Below are positions 8,032 to 17,103 of a stretch of 64,000 nucleotides of DNA, one piece after another; the first letter of the stretch is position 1, and every line of letters starts with the position of its first letter. The DNA lies in contig SCRN01000010.1 in the NCBI GenBank assembly GCA_004322045.1, positions 124,001 through 188,000 on the forward strand. The letters are read 5' to 3'. This DNA comes from Paraburkholderia sp. (GTDB lineage: Bacteria; Pseudomonadota; Gammaproteobacteria; Burkholderiales; Burkholderiaceae). The notes beneath the pieces are model-generated. The model ran no database searches. It saw only the letters and a program-made list of their open reading frames with translations, and was not told the DNA's origin. Both the position numbers and the translations under genes were made by a program.

Positions 8032-8540
8032 AAACGCTCGATATCGACGGCCGGATTGCTGACAATCCCGGCAGATCTGAACCGAGCGAATGTGCCAAAT
8101 GATGTCATGTTTGAGTGTCTCGATCGAGAATGGGAGCGACTCGATAGGCCTGAGGTGATCGGCGCACTTCTCGGCAACCTCGCTCCGCGGAGTGACTCGT
8201 GTGGACACGGGGTGCCCATGGACGCTGCGGTTTTTCCAGAATGGCTTGAATGCGCTCACCGCGTGCTTCGGGATGACGAACTCGCCGGATACACAAGCGC
8301 GGACATAAGGTTGTCGCCCGAATAGGCATACAAGTGCTCGTCTCAAGGCGTGCTCATTGTCCGAAACGGGTGGCGACTTCCACCGCCGGCGACCAGCTAG
8401 TTCGAGCATCGACTGGCGCGTTAGGCCCGCCATACGCACATCTCCTGGTGTCTAACAACCGGTAGTCGATTAGCCCGCACTGGAATCGAAGGACTGCATA
8501 TCAAGACATGCGGAACTTTCATAGGCGTGACCGGACGGTA
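8032..8540. other. Non-coding or decayed DNA between regulator and hydrolase
   Basis: No gene is convincing here. Open frames exist on both strands (for example 8008-8325 plus), but none has a ribosome site, recognisable domain or consistent codon use. With the repeat at its left edge, this looks like remnant sequence left by rearrangement. Confidence 0.4.
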
Positions 8541-8545
8541 CTTTT

Positions 8546-8633
8546 GTGCAGCAAGCTGCTGCACGATTGTCGTGGTTCCGCCGGCGCGCACTGCCCCCTG
8601 TGAGATCAACGTCTCACGGGGTCTTCTTTCTTC
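8546..8633 (+). terminator. Two consecutive hairpins, the second terminator-like
   Basis: The first hairpin is GTGCAGCA-AGC-TGCTGCAC at 8546-8564. The second pairs 8595-8605 with 8612-8621 (CCCC plus GTGAGA against TCTCAC plus GGGG, one bulged T) and is followed by a pyrimidine run TCTTCTTTCTTCT at 8622-8633. On the plus strand this has the shape of an intrinsic terminator about 190 bp before the hydrolase gene, where no upstream plus-strand gene is evident. Confidence 0.4.
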
Positions 8634-8817
8634 TGCAATGGGCGCCTCGCCATCGCAGACCGGCGCCGTCCTGTACCATTCGCGGTGGAATTCCGGACGT
8701 TGCTCCGTCTTCGAATCGACCTCTGTGGTGAATGCGCCAGAGACGCAAGTAACGCACGCTTTCGCCGCGCCCGGTTGGCCCGGCTCGGTTCGAACAACAC
8801 TGAAAGCGGAGGCCTTC

Positions 8818-9801
8818 GTGAGATTTCTCGTCGCGCTCATCGTCCTTTTTTGCCTGGCTGGTACACCCGCCGTTGCCGCGAATGTCGGCTTCGAGGAGGT
8901 CCAGATACCGGATGGAGACGGGCCGCCCCTCACCGCCGGCATCTGGTATCCGACCGACGCGCCGGCGACACCGAATGCGTCGGACAATGGCAGTCGGACG
9001 GCAGCGCCGGATGCATCGATCGCGGGCAATCATCTGCCGCTGGTGGTGATGTCGCACGGTGGAGGAGGCTGGTACGACGGTCATCGCGACACGGCACTCG
9101 CGCTGGCTCACGCGGGCTTCGTCGCCGCAGCGGTCAGCCACGATGGCGATACATTCAAAGATCAGAGCAAGGCCTTGCAACTCTGGCGCCGGCCTGCCCA
9201 GCTTCATCGGCTCGTCGACTACATGCTTCGCGAGTGGCGCGGGCATGTGCAACTGGACGCAACGCGCGTCGGTGCGTTCGGGTTTTCCAACGGTGGCTTC
9301 ACGGTGCTCGTGTCCGCTGGAGGCACTCCCGATCTTTCGACCATCCCCTCGTTTTGCGCGGTGCACTCGGACCACGATCTGTGCGAGACCCTGCAGAAAG
9401 CCGGCGTCGACCCTCATTCCCTTCCGAGTGTTCCCGCCAGCGCGTGGATCCACGATCCGCGTGTGAGGGCCATCGTCATCGCCGCGCCGGCATTCGGCTT
9501 TGCTTTCGGCCCGTCAGGTCTGGCTAGCGTTCACGTCCCGGTCCAGCTCTGGAGTGCGAGCGATGACCGTCATCAGCCGCATCCCTTTTATGACGAGGCG
9601 GTACGCGACGACTTGCCCCGCCCGCCCGAGTACCACGCCGTTCGCGACGCGGGCCACTACGATTTCCTGCCACCCTGCGATGCGCGTCTTGCCAAAGTGC
9701 GGCCGGAGATATGCAGCAGCCTGCCGGGCTTCGACCGCGCGGGCTTCCATATTCGATTCAACGCCGACGTCGTGCGGTTTTTTCGGGAAACGCTGCCTTA
9801 A
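8818..9801 (+). CDS. Secreted alpha/beta hydrolase (predicted dienelactone-hydrolase-like)
   Basis: A signal peptide (RFLVALIVLFCLAGTPAVAA) begins at the GTG at 8818, preceded by GGAG; the frame extends further upstream, but those 97 codons are unsupported and I exclude them. The mature protein has the oxyanion-loop region MSHGGGG, the nucleophile elbow GFSNGG with Ser near residue 157, and DAGHYDF carrying the catalytic His. The set matches the 'predicted dienelactone hydrolase' branch of serine hydrolases, often annotated as periplasmic lipase/PAF-acetylhydrolase-like. The gene stands alone. Substrate unknown. Confidence 0.8.
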   Translation: MRFLVALIVLFCLAGTPAVAANVGFEEVQIPDGDGPPLTAGIWYPTDAPATPNASDNGSRTAAPDASIAGNHLPLVVMSHGGGGWYDGHRDTALALAHAGFVAAAVSHDGDTFKDQSKALQLWRRPAQLHRLVDYMLREWRGHVQLDATRVGAFGFSNGGFTVLVSAGGTPDLSTIPSFCAVHSDHDLCETLQKAGVDPHSLPSVPASAWIHDPRVRAIVIAAPAFGFAFGPSGLASVHVPVQLWSASDDRHQPHPFYDEAVRDDLPRPPEYHAVRDAGHYDFLPPCDARLAKVRPEICSSLPGFDRAGFHIRFNADVVRFFRETLP

Positions 9802-9952
9802 GGGAGAGGCTCACCACCGCTACCCGCCATCGACGCACCCCAGCACCGCTTTACGCCACTGCCCGAATGTCCCGCAAAACGGAAAAGCGAGATATCGCCG
9901 CAAGCTGCATGCCTCGTTCGATACCCATGGCTTTGTGCACAACCGACTCGGC

Positions 9953-10651
9953 TCAGTACTGCACGAGAATAGTCACCCGCCGGTTCGCGGCATTCGCAGC
10001 CGCATCCTCGCCGAGCACGAGCGGCACGTTATCGGCGCGCCCCATTGCCGCGAGGCGATGCGGCTCGATGCCTTTATCGACGAAGAACCGAACGACAGCA
10101 CCCGCACGCGCGGCGGAAAGCTCCCAATTCGATTCGTACTTCCCGTCGGAAATGGGCACGCTGTCGCTGTGCCCTTCGACGAGGATGTTCTTGCCCGAAT
10201 GACCGGCAAGCACTTGCGCCACGCGAGCGAGGACATCGATCGAATCGGGCAGCAAATGCGCGTCGCCCGAATTGAATAGGATCTTCGCATTGATCGCGAT
10301 TTCGACGCCTTGCGTCGATTCGTTCACCGTGATCGCATGCGCATCGCTCAATGGTTTGAGCAGCGCGACGAGCGTGGCGCGAGCTGCCTTGCGGGCATCG
10401 GCCGCCGCGTCTTTCGCCGCTTGCACGCGCACGCTGGAAGCCTGCGCTTCGAACTTCTTGGTTTGCAAATCGCGGTCTTTCGCTAGCTCAAGCACATACA
10501 GCGCCAAAAAGAACACCATCAGCGTGGTGATCAGATCCGCGTACGAGATCAGCCACCGCTCGGCGTGCTCTTCCGTCTGGTCGTGCTCGTCGTGCCAGTC
10601 GTGCCCAATCTCGCCCGCAGCTGGGCGCTTGCCGTCCGCGAGAACACTCAT
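9953..10651 (-). CDS. MotB/MotD-type stator protein with OmpA-like peptidoglycan-binding domain
   Basis: A 232-aa protein. The N-terminal membrane helix WLISYADLITTLMVFFLALY contains the proton-carrying Asp of MotB (YAD). A helical linker follows, then an OmpA_C domain with VEGHSDSVPIS and NWELSAARAGAVVRFF that anchors the stator to peptidoglycan. The conserved Asp makes a working ion channel likely. It is 79 bp downstream of the MotA-like gene and forms a stator pair with it, resembling the accessory MotCD set of Pseudomonas. No flagellar structural gene is nearby. Confidence 0.85.
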   Translation of the reverse strand: MSVLADGKRPAAGEIGHDWHDEHDQTEEHAERWLISYADLITTLMVFFLALYVLELAKDRDLQTKKFEAQASSVRVQAAKDAAADARKAARATLVALLKPLSDAHAITVNESTQGVEIAINAKILFNSGDAHLLPDSIDVLARVAQVLAGHSGKNILVEGHSDSVPISDGKYESNWELSAARAGAVVRFFVDKGIEPHRLAAMGRADNVPLVLGEDAAANAANRRVTILVQY

Positions 10652-10730
10652 CTGCGCGCTCCATTCGATAGATATCGGATCGCGCCGCCGTACCGGCGCG
10701 CATCGCGTGCCCTGCTTGCGCTATCGCCGC

Positions 10731-11495
10731 TCAGCCCAGCGACTCCGCGGCGCGCTCTCGCACTTCGGCGGCCAAACGCGTCGCGATCGTCTGCGGCGAT
10801 TCCTTGCGAGAAATCGCCAGAAGGCCGTCCATATACAGTTTCCTAAAACGCAACTCGCTATCCACTTGCGCCTTGATCTTGCCGTACAGAGGCAAAAAAA
10901 CCAGATTGGCGAGCGCGAGCCCATACAGCGTGGCGGTAAAAGCCGTTGCAATGCCGCTTCCCAATTGCGCAGGCTCGAGCACGTGGCCCGTGACGTGGAT
11001 CAAACCGAGCACCGCGCCGAGAATGCCGAACGTCGGCGCATAGCCTCCCGCCTGCTGCCAAATCCGCGCCGCAGCCATCCGATTGCGCTCGTAGGCAACG
11101 AGTTCGCGATGCAACGCGTCCTCGAGCACCGCGGTCGGCACGCCGTTGGCGAGTAGCTCCAGGCCACGTTTCGCAAAAGCGCTAATGCCGGTCGCATCGA
11201 TCGATTCGAACGCAAGCATGCCGTTCAGCTTGGCTTGATCGCCCCATTCCAGCAGCGTCGACAAGCTCTCTCGATCGACCTGGCGCGCTTTCATGAACGC
11301 GAGATGCAGTTGCTTGATCCCGTCGAAGAAGCGCGCCCAGGTGTTTTGAATCATGACGGCGCTCAACGTGCCGCCGAGCACAATGACAAAGGCTTCCCCT
11401 TGCACCAAAGTGCTGAAGTGCCCGCCTTCGAGCCAGAAACCGACGCCGATCGCGGCGACGCCGAACAGCGCGCCGATGACGGTAAGCAGATCCAT
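10731..11495 (-). CDS. MotA/MotC-type flagellar motor stator protein
   Basis: A 254-aa four-helix inner-membrane protein of the MotA family. The N-terminal VIGALFGVAAIGVGFWLEGG and FVIVLGGTL are TM1-TM2. The cytoplasmic loop is rich in charged residues that contact FliG. TM3 has APTFGILGAVLGLIHV and TM4 has ANLVFLPLYGKIK, each with the conserved proline region. AGGAG precedes the ATG. It sits between the cNMP-binding gene (43 bp gap) and the MotB-like gene in one minus-strand operon. Confidence 0.87.
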   Translation of the reverse strand: MDLLTVIGALFGVAAIGVGFWLEGGHFSTLVQGEAFVIVLGGTLSAVMIQNTWARFFDGIKQLHLAFMKARQVDRESLSTLLEWGDQAKLNGMLAFESIDATGISAFAKRGLELLANGVPTAVLEDALHRELVAYERNRMAAARIWQQAGGYAPTFGILGAVLGLIHVTGHVLEPAQLGSGIATAFTATLYGLALANLVFLPLYGKIKAQVDSELRFRKLYMDGLLAISRKESPQTIATRLAAEVRERAAESLG

Positions 11496-11538
11496 GACGA
11501 CTCCTAACGATCCAGCCTTCTACGGGGTTTCCGATGCT

Positions 11539-12774
11539 TTACGCTTCGCGCGTCATCTGGGCCTGAGCATGTCCATTAGCCGATTTGATCGAGCGAATGG
11601 TTGCAATGAAGCGCTGTTCGATGTCGTCGACTTCCGCTTGATCGATTTTCAGATCGCGTCGCATGACCCAGGACACTTCCTTCTTGCGCGCCTCGGTCAT
11701 CACCGAGAACAACTTGTCGACGATCGCCTGATCGCCGGCGCTGGCGGCAAGCTTGGCCAAGTCGTAGGTATCGGTCGCGCTGACGGCGTCGAACAGCGTG
11801 CGGTGATCGACCAGTTCGATGTCCTCGAGCAATTTGATCTCGCCGCTGCCCCGCGCGCGCTTGGAGAAGTAGCTCACGCCCTTCTCTTCCACGTAATGGA
11901 GCACCTTGGTTTTGCGAAACGCGAACAAGTCCTCGGCAATCTCATCGTGCGAGAGCTTGGTGAGAATCATCTTGCGCTCGACGCCGATCAACGCTTCCAG
12001 ATCGGACAGTTCGATCAATTCGAGCTCGCTGTTGATCGCGATGTCCAGATCTTGATCGCCCACTTGCTGAGCACGTTCGGTGATGCGTACCGGATCGAAC
12101 GACACGACTTGCCGGTTCGATACCGCGTCCTGCCCCGCGCGCGAATTGCCGCTCAGATGATCGGCGCGTCCCGTGCCGAGCGAGACGAGGTTGAGCCTTT
12201 CCATGCGGCCGAGCATCGTCATCACATGAGGCCGCGAATGCCCCGCAATGGCGCGGCACTTCTTGATCACCTCCGGGAGCGGCACCGAAACCTCATCGGG
12301 CTGCCCGCGACGCATGCGCCCGTCCATCGAATCGGCCGTGTCAGTACCTGCCATCAGCGCGAGCACATGCGCGTATGAAACGACGCCAGGCAAAAAGTCG
12401 GCGTGGGTGTAGGTGGCGAGCAAATCGTCTTTCTTGCGGCTGCGGCGAATCGTCGTGCGCATGATGTGCCGCACGAGCGGCGAGGCGCGCTCGAGCTCTT
12501 CTTCGACCATGCTCGCGTGCACGACCGTGAGCTGGCAGAACGAGAGGGCCTTAGCCGTGTGCGCCCGCGGCTCCGCCTGCAATAACACGGCCTCTCCGAA
12601 AAATTCGCCCTTTCCGAGCGTGGCCAAAACCACCTTCTTGTCGTCGCAGCGTGTCGAGAGTTCAACCTTGCCCTCGGTGATGACAAAGAGGACAGGCTCT
12701 CCGGCAAAACCTTCCGAATAGACGACCTCGCCCGGCGCGGCGGTGCGCGTCCACGACGATCTTTGTTGGCTCAC
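11539..12774 (-). CDS. Cyclic-nucleotide-binding protein with FliG-like C-terminal region
   Basis: A 411-aa protein starting with GTG. Residues 10-110 form a cNMP-binding beta-roll: LATLGKGEFFGEAVLL followed by EPRAHTAKA matches the phosphate-binding cassette (GEx...RxA pattern). The middle region (150-200) resembles a Crp-type winged helix (VIKKCRAIAGHSRPHVMTML). The C-terminal 130 residues read like FliG middle and C domains, including LFDAVSATDTYDLAKLA and KLFSVMTEARKKEVSW followed by a VDDIEQRFIATI helix. It is first in the operon with the MotA/MotB pair, so it may couple a nucleotide signal to the motor. The FliG relation rests on my reading of pattern similarity and needs a profile search. 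Confidence 0.6.
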   Translation of the reverse strand: MSQQRSSWTRTAAPGEVVYSEGFAGEPVLFVITEGKVELSTRCDDKKVVLATLGKGEFFGEAVLLQAEPRAHTAKALSFCQLTVVHASMVEEELERASPLVRHIMRTTIRRSRKKDDLLATYTHADFLPGVVSYAHVLALMAGTDTADSMDGRMRRGQPDEVSVPLPEVIKKCRAIAGHSRPHVMTMLGRMERLNLVSLGTGRADHLSGNSRAGQDAVSNRQVVSFDPVRITERAQQVGDQDLDIAINSELELIELSDLEALIGVERKMILTKLSHDEIAEDLFAFRKTKVLHYVEEKGVSYFSKRARGSGEIKLLEDIELVDHRTLFDAVSATDTYDLAKLAASAGDQAIVDKLFSVMTEARKKEVSWVMRRDLKIDQAEVDDIEQRFIATIRSIKSANGHAQAQMTREA

Positions 12775-13149
12775 GATGCTTTCCCCGTACGATTTTTTTG
12801 CCCTCCACCCGCGTTGAACAACGGGCGAGGCGGGAGCCTGGCGCTTGCCGCGATGACCGCGTTTGCTCAGCTCATGCGTGCGTTAACGTCCCGGGGCGCC
12901 CTTTTCTTTAGCGCGCCGCCGCAAATCTTCAGGCTTTTCGGGTCAGGTAAATACGCATCGACGACGTCGTCGCAGCGGTGCAATCATCTAACGATAGGCA
13001 TGCGCGCGGGCAGCACGCGTGCGCGCCGCCTTCTTGGCCGCCGCCGAGCGCGCTGCAGCGCCTTTCGTATGGGCGGCGTGCCTGTTCGTGCAACCTCTGT
13101 GCCCGCCGATCGGATTTCGGATGCTTGGCCGCGCAGCAAACGCTGCCGA
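12775..13149. other. Intergenic region without a supported gene
   Basis: It holds the promoter side of the cNMP-protein gene and, on the minus strand, a short Ala/Arg/Lys-rich frame around 12993-13140 that has no start or ribosome site. I see no RNA gene or repeat. Confidence 0.4.
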
Positions 13150-13187
13150 AAAATAAAAACGCCCGCATGCGGACGTTGCATGCGGGC
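13150..13187 (-). terminator. Rho-independent terminator of the EF-hand gene
   Basis: A perfect 10-bp stem GCCCGCATGC (13161-13170) pairs with GCATGCGGGC (13178-13187) around a 7-nt loop. Read on the minus strand it is followed by GTTTTTATTTTT. It lies 52 bp after the stop codon of the EF-hand gene. Confidence 0.85.
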
Positions 13188-13239
13188 AGCGGGCTGCGAC
13201 ATGAGGAGAACTCGTCGCACGTTGAAGCGATCGACGACG

Positions 13240-13635
13240 CTATTGACGACGGCGCTGCTGCAAGTACTGCTTCACATCGCTCATCGTGACGCGGCCGCTA
13301 TGGGACGCGTCGATTTCGTCGAAGTGCTTGGCGATGTAGCCGAGCCCGTTCGTTTGCGCTTGAGCCTTCGTGATCGCGGCCCCGTTACTGAGCACGGTGT
13401 TCGCGCCCAGGCGCGATTCGATCCTTTGCTGCGCTTGCTGGGCCAGCGCGTTGCCGGTGGTGGGTATCACGGCCGCGGCCCGCGCACGCGGGAAATACGG
13501 CCCGTCGACACCCCCGCCACGATTGGGCAAGTGTGCAGGTGCGACCGATTGCAGCGCAGCCGCATGGGCTGCTCCGGCCAGCGCACTCAACGCGATCAGG
13601 GAAGAAATTCGTCGCAGCATATCGATTGGTGACAT
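13240..13635 (-). CDS. Secreted EF-hand domain protein
   Basis: A 131-aa protein with a signal peptide (LIALSALAGAAHAAA, cleaved near residue 26). The C-terminus has one EF-hand-like loop, FDEIDASHSGRVTMSDVK, with Asp/Ser at the calcium positions 1, 3 and 5 and Asp at 12. The middle is low-complexity. Probably a periplasmic calcium-binding protein. Two in-frame ATGs (13635 and 13617) are possible and neither has a strong ribosome site. It is followed by a clear terminator and is probably monocistronic. Confidence 0.65.
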   Translation of the reverse strand: MSPIDMLRRISSLIALSALAGAAHAAALQSVAPAHLPNRGGGVDGPYFPRARAAAVIPTTGNALAQQAQQRIESRLGANTVLSNGAAITKAQAQTNGLGYIAKHFDEIDASHSGRVTMSDVKQYLQQRRRQ

Positions 13636-13680
13636 GATCCGCTCGCTAAAAAGGTAGCTGAAGTAACGCGCAATCGCCAG

Positions 13681-15510
13681 TTACCGCGTGGCGGACTGCG
13701 CCGCCAGCGTGGCCGGGGCCGCGGGGCTTTCGTCGCTCCACGGCGGCGGCAGCATCCACAGGCCGAGCGCGCCGGGCGCTTGCTGCCCCGCGTAGAAGTC
13801 ACGCAGGTCCGACTTCATCTTCGGCCGCGCTCGATCGTCCAAATAGGTCATGTGCCCGCCCGGATAGAACGTCACCTGCAAGTTCGGATTCAAGCCGGGA
13901 ACGGTCTGCAGCCGTGCGAGCTGTTTCTCGGTATTGAAGAACGGCGTTGCGAGGTCGTGATAGCCGTTGATGGCAAGCACCTTCAATTGCGGGTTGAGCT
14001 CGATCGCCGCCAGTAGATCGGGGATGGTATCGGGCAACGGCTGGCCGTCGTGCGAGAAGTCCCATGCATAAATGATGGCGTCGTTCAGCGGCATGTATGT
14101 CGCGTTGGGCGCGGTGTAGCCAAGGTAGTTCGGCATCTGCGTCGCAAGCGCCGCGGTGAATGGCTGCGAGATCAGAATGTCGGACGGGTCCCCATCCGTC
14201 TGCAGCCGCGGGTCGGAATTGGGCAGCGCCACACGCCCGTCATAGCGGCCGATCGTCGTCCCCGGCAACAACGCGTTATTGAATGGATTGATATTGAAAT
14301 AGCCATCCAACGCTTGGTACGACAAGCCCGAGGACCAAGTCCACGACGCCAGCGTCGGCGCGCTCGGGAACACCGGTGTGCCCAAGAACGTGGGCACGCC
14401 CAGTTGGCTCAGCACCCACGACTGCGCGTATTGCTTGAAGTTGTCATAGTGCGTCGTGGCGAACAGTTCCGACTGGAACGCAAACAGCGCCGGATCGGCC
14501 TGCACCGGCAGCACCGTTTGCTTGAAATAAGACGCGACCGCCGCATAGCCCGGATAGTAGCCGCTCAGCGTATCGGTATCGAGCTTGAGCGCATTCATGT
14601 CGATCGTGTTGCCGCTCAGAATGGCGACGGCCTCGATCGCATCGGCGAAATAGTTCAGGATCGACGACTGCAGCATGATCCCGGTCAAGTGAACGCCGGC
14701 CGATTCCAGCGCGAGCGCAAGCATATCCGTGCGTGGCGTGCCGTACGATTCGCCATACAGGTATAGCGGGGAATCGGTGCGATGGTTCGCGGCCAAGTAG
14801 CGGCGAATGAAATCGCGCATGACGTTCACGTCGGCATCGCTGCCCCAGAACTTTTGGTTGGTGTTCGGGGCGATCGCTTCGGACAGGCCCGTGCCCGGCG
14901 GATCGATGAATACCATATCAGTCGTGTCGATCAGGCTTTCGGCGTTCTGCACGAGCGGGTAGTTCGGCCAATTGGTCATCAACGGATCGGGTGTGGCGAC
15001 GCGCGTAGGCGCGAACGAGCCGAGCCGCAGCCAAATCGAGGACGAACCTGGCCCGCCGTTATAGAAAAACGTCACCGGGCGCGGTTTGCCGTCTTTGCTC
15101 GGCGCGGTATAGGCGACATAGGACATCGTCGCCTCGGCATTGCCGCCGAGATCGGACGCCGTCAAATGGCCCATCGTCGTCGTGTAGTGGATCGTCTTAT
15201 TGCCCGCCGTCCACACGTGATGCATGACCGCCGCTTTCTCGGCCACCTGTGTGGGATCGAGGCTGTCGCCGGCGCTCGCCTTGTACACGATCGGATCCGC
15301 GTAGGGTTGATCGGCCGCGTCCTGCTGTTGATTGGTGGCCTGCGCTTGCGCCGGTGCGACTTGTTGGGCGTTCGCGCTCGTGGCCACGGACGAGCCGTCG
15401 CCGCCGCCGCATCCGGCCAGCGCGAGCGCTGCCGCCGCCATTGCCGTGAGCCAGAGGCCGCCGCCGCGACCCTCGCCGCCGGGGATACCACTCCTATCTC
15501 GCTTCTTCAT
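13681..15510 (-). CDS. S10-family serine carboxypeptidase-like lipoprotein
   Basis: A 609-aa protein with a type II signal peptide, lipobox LALAGC near residue 30, so it is likely membrane-anchored. A Gly/Ser/Ala/Gln-rich linker follows. The peptidase S10 core shows FYNGGPGSSSIWLRLG (oxyanion region), the nucleophile in LYGESYGTPR, a catalytic Asp in NGYHDLATPF and His in GGHMTYLDD. S10 enzymes remove C-terminal residues from peptides at acidic pH. I start at 15510 because AAGGA precedes it; a longer frame adds 28 unsupported codons. It is 45 bp upstream of the EF-hand gene on the same strand. Confidence 0.85.
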   Translation of the reverse strand: MKKRDRSGIPGGEGRGGGLWLTAMAAAALALAGCGGGDGSSVATSANAQQVAPAQAQATNQQQDAADQPYADPIVYKASAGDSLDPTQVAEKAAVMHHVWTAGNKTIHYTTTMGHLTASDLGGNAEATMSYVAYTAPSKDGKPRPVTFFYNGGPGSSSIWLRLGSFAPTRVATPDPLMTNWPNYPLVQNAESLIDTTDMVFIDPPGTGLSEAIAPNTNQKFWGSDADVNVMRDFIRRYLAANHRTDSPLYLYGESYGTPRTDMLALALESAGVHLTGIMLQSSILNYFADAIEAVAILSGNTIDMNALKLDTDTLSGYYPGYAAVASYFKQTVLPVQADPALFAFQSELFATTHYDNFKQYAQSWVLSQLGVPTFLGTPVFPSAPTLASWTWSSGLSYQALDGYFNINPFNNALLPGTTIGRYDGRVALPNSDPRLQTDGDPSDILISQPFTAALATQMPNYLGYTAPNATYMPLNDAIIYAWDFSHDGQPLPDTIPDLLAAIELNPQLKVLAINGYHDLATPFFNTEKQLARLQTVPGLNPNLQVTFYPGGHMTYLDDRARPKMKSDLRDFYAGQQAPGALGLWMLPPPWSDESPAAPATLAAQSATR

Positions 15511-16290
15511 TTTTGTCCTTGGTAGTTGAGTTGCCGTTTCTCGATGACCGTTCCTTCGATTGCGAACCGCTTTTCGGCGCGCAATATCCTGCAACGGTCG
15601 AACATTCAGCCCTCTTCTCGATCACGACCAAGAGCCTGACTATCGAACCGCATGAATTAATACTGCCAATGCGAAACGTCTATAGAGCGCTTTTACTACT
15701 TGTTTTCGGATGGTAATGCAAAGATGCCGCAAGACGCGGCGATAGAAAACTATGCGCGAACCAATGTATTGTCAAGGGGTGATGAAGCTGAAATGCACGT
15801 GACGCCCAGAGCGGAAAGCGAAGCCTGGCTTGCGCTTCGGGCGGCTATCCCGTTATTGATGCATCTTTTTTTGTCGAATAAAACCTCAATAACAACTGAA
15901 AGCAAATCGTCAATAAATATATAAAGGTCTTTCTACTTTATTTCCCTAGTCGTTGAATCCAAAGAAGCTACAAAAATCGCCACCCGACCACATCGTCCGG
16001 CGATTTCGTCGAATGCGGCACAAAGATTGCTCCGTGAGCGACGATATCGTCGGCGCGTCAAAGGGATCGAGCCGCGCGAAATCGGCGTGCCACGCGCGCG
16101 CATCTCACATTTGAAGAATTGCCGAACCGACGCAATGGCGCGCGACTATCGGAATCGGCGCAATGCGCTACGCTCTTTACAATCGTTTGGACCTTCGGTT
16201 CGTGACGAAGGATAAGATTCGGGCACCGCTCTGCGCCCCCTCGGCCGCATCGATTTTCCCGTTTTCCCTATTCCATTCGGAGTCCTAACC
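15511..16290. other. 780-bp intergenic region, lower GC
   Basis: This stretch, especially 15590-15960, is visibly AT-richer than the flanking genes and codes for nothing I can support. It should contain the divergent promoters of the carboxypeptidase and aquaporin genes. A 12-bp palindrome GACGATATCGTC lies near 16040. No RNA gene or insertion element is recognised. Confidence 0.4.
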
Positions 16291-17061
16291 ATGTCGATGT
16301 CGAAACGCTTTCTTGCCGAGACGTTCGGCACGTTCTGGCTGGTCTTTTGCGGCTGCGGCAGCGCCTTGATCGCTGCGAGCTTTCCCGGGGCCGCCCACGG
16401 TTTGGGCATCGGCTTCGCCGGCGTGGCTCTCGCCTTCGGCCTCACGGTCCTCACGATGGCCTACGCGGTCGGTCATATCTCCGGCTGCCATTTGAATCCG
16501 GCCGTGACCATTGGACTCACCGTCGCTCGCCGCTTTCCCGTTCGCGATGTCGTGCCCTATATCGTCGCGCAATTGATCGGCGCGACGCTCGCCGCATGGC
16601 TGCTGCTGCTGATCATGAAGGGCAATCCGGCTTTCGATTTGGCCTCGAGTAGTTTCGCGACGAATGGTTATGCCGAGCGCTCGCCCGGCCACTACACGCT
16701 AGAAGCGGCGTTCGTCTGCGAAGCCGTCATGACGGGCTTTTTCCTGTTCGTGATACTGGGCGCGACCGATAAACGCGCACCGGCCGGATTCGCCCCCATT
16801 GCGATCGGCCTATGCCTTACGTTGATTCATCTCGTATCGATTCCGGTCACCGGCACGTCGGTCAATCCCGCACGCTCGACGGGCCCCGCCCTCGTCGCCG
16901 GTGGGGACGCACTCGCGCAGTTGTGGGCCTTTTGGGCCGCACCCATGCTCGGAGCCATTGTCGCCGGTCTGCTTTATCCGGCGATCGCAGGCCATGCCGA
17001 TGCCGGCGCGCCGACGCAGGCGGTCCCAGCCGAAGCGGGGTTCGCTACGAGCGCGAAATGA
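16291..17061 (+). CDS. aqpZ: Aquaporin Z
   Basis: A 256-aa six-helix channel with both NPA boxes: [13 protein letters not shown] (loop B) and [15 protein letters not shown] (loop E) including the selectivity Arg. The residues around the filter fit a water-selective AqpZ rather than a glycerol facilitator. GGAG lies 9 bp before the ATG. The C-terminal tail is about 20 residues longer than in E. coli AqpZ and Ala/Pro-rich. It stands alone and faces the chemoreceptor gene tail to tail. Confidence 0.9.
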   Translation: MSMSKRFLAETFGTFWLVFCGCGSALIAASFPGAAHGLGIGFAGVALAFGLTVLTMAYAVGHISGCHLNPAVTIGLTVARRFPVRDVVPYIVAQLIGATLAAWLLLLIMKGNPAFDLASSSFATNGYAERSPGHYTLEAAFVCEAVMTGFFLFVILGATDKRAPAGFAPIAIGLCLTLIHLVSIPVTGTSVNPARSTGPALVAGGDALAQLWAFWAAPMLGAIVAGLLYPAIAGHADAGAPTQAVPAEAGFATSAK

Positions 17062-17103
17062 TGGGCGACGGCGCTCAGAGCAGTGAGCGCCGCGCGATGC
17101 GGC

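Noticed and set aside
8008-8325. 105-codon frame on the plus strand after the regulator
   Set aside because: It begins inside the degenerate repeat, has no ribosome site and no recognisable fold; competing frames of similar size exist on the other strand.
8527-8817. 97-codon N-terminal extension of the alpha/beta hydrolase
   Set aside because: A GTG with GGAG upstream at 8818 leads directly into a signal peptide, which would be buried by the extension; the extension also crosses a terminator-like hairpin.
12984-13220. Arg-rich small frame on the minus strand
   Set aside because: It overlaps the clear terminator stem of the EF-hand gene and would have its start inside that gene's 3' end; no ribosome site.
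15700-15924. 74-codon frame in the AT-richer gap before aqpZ
   Set aside because: No ribosome site, no domain, composition typical of non-coding DNA, and no supporting context.
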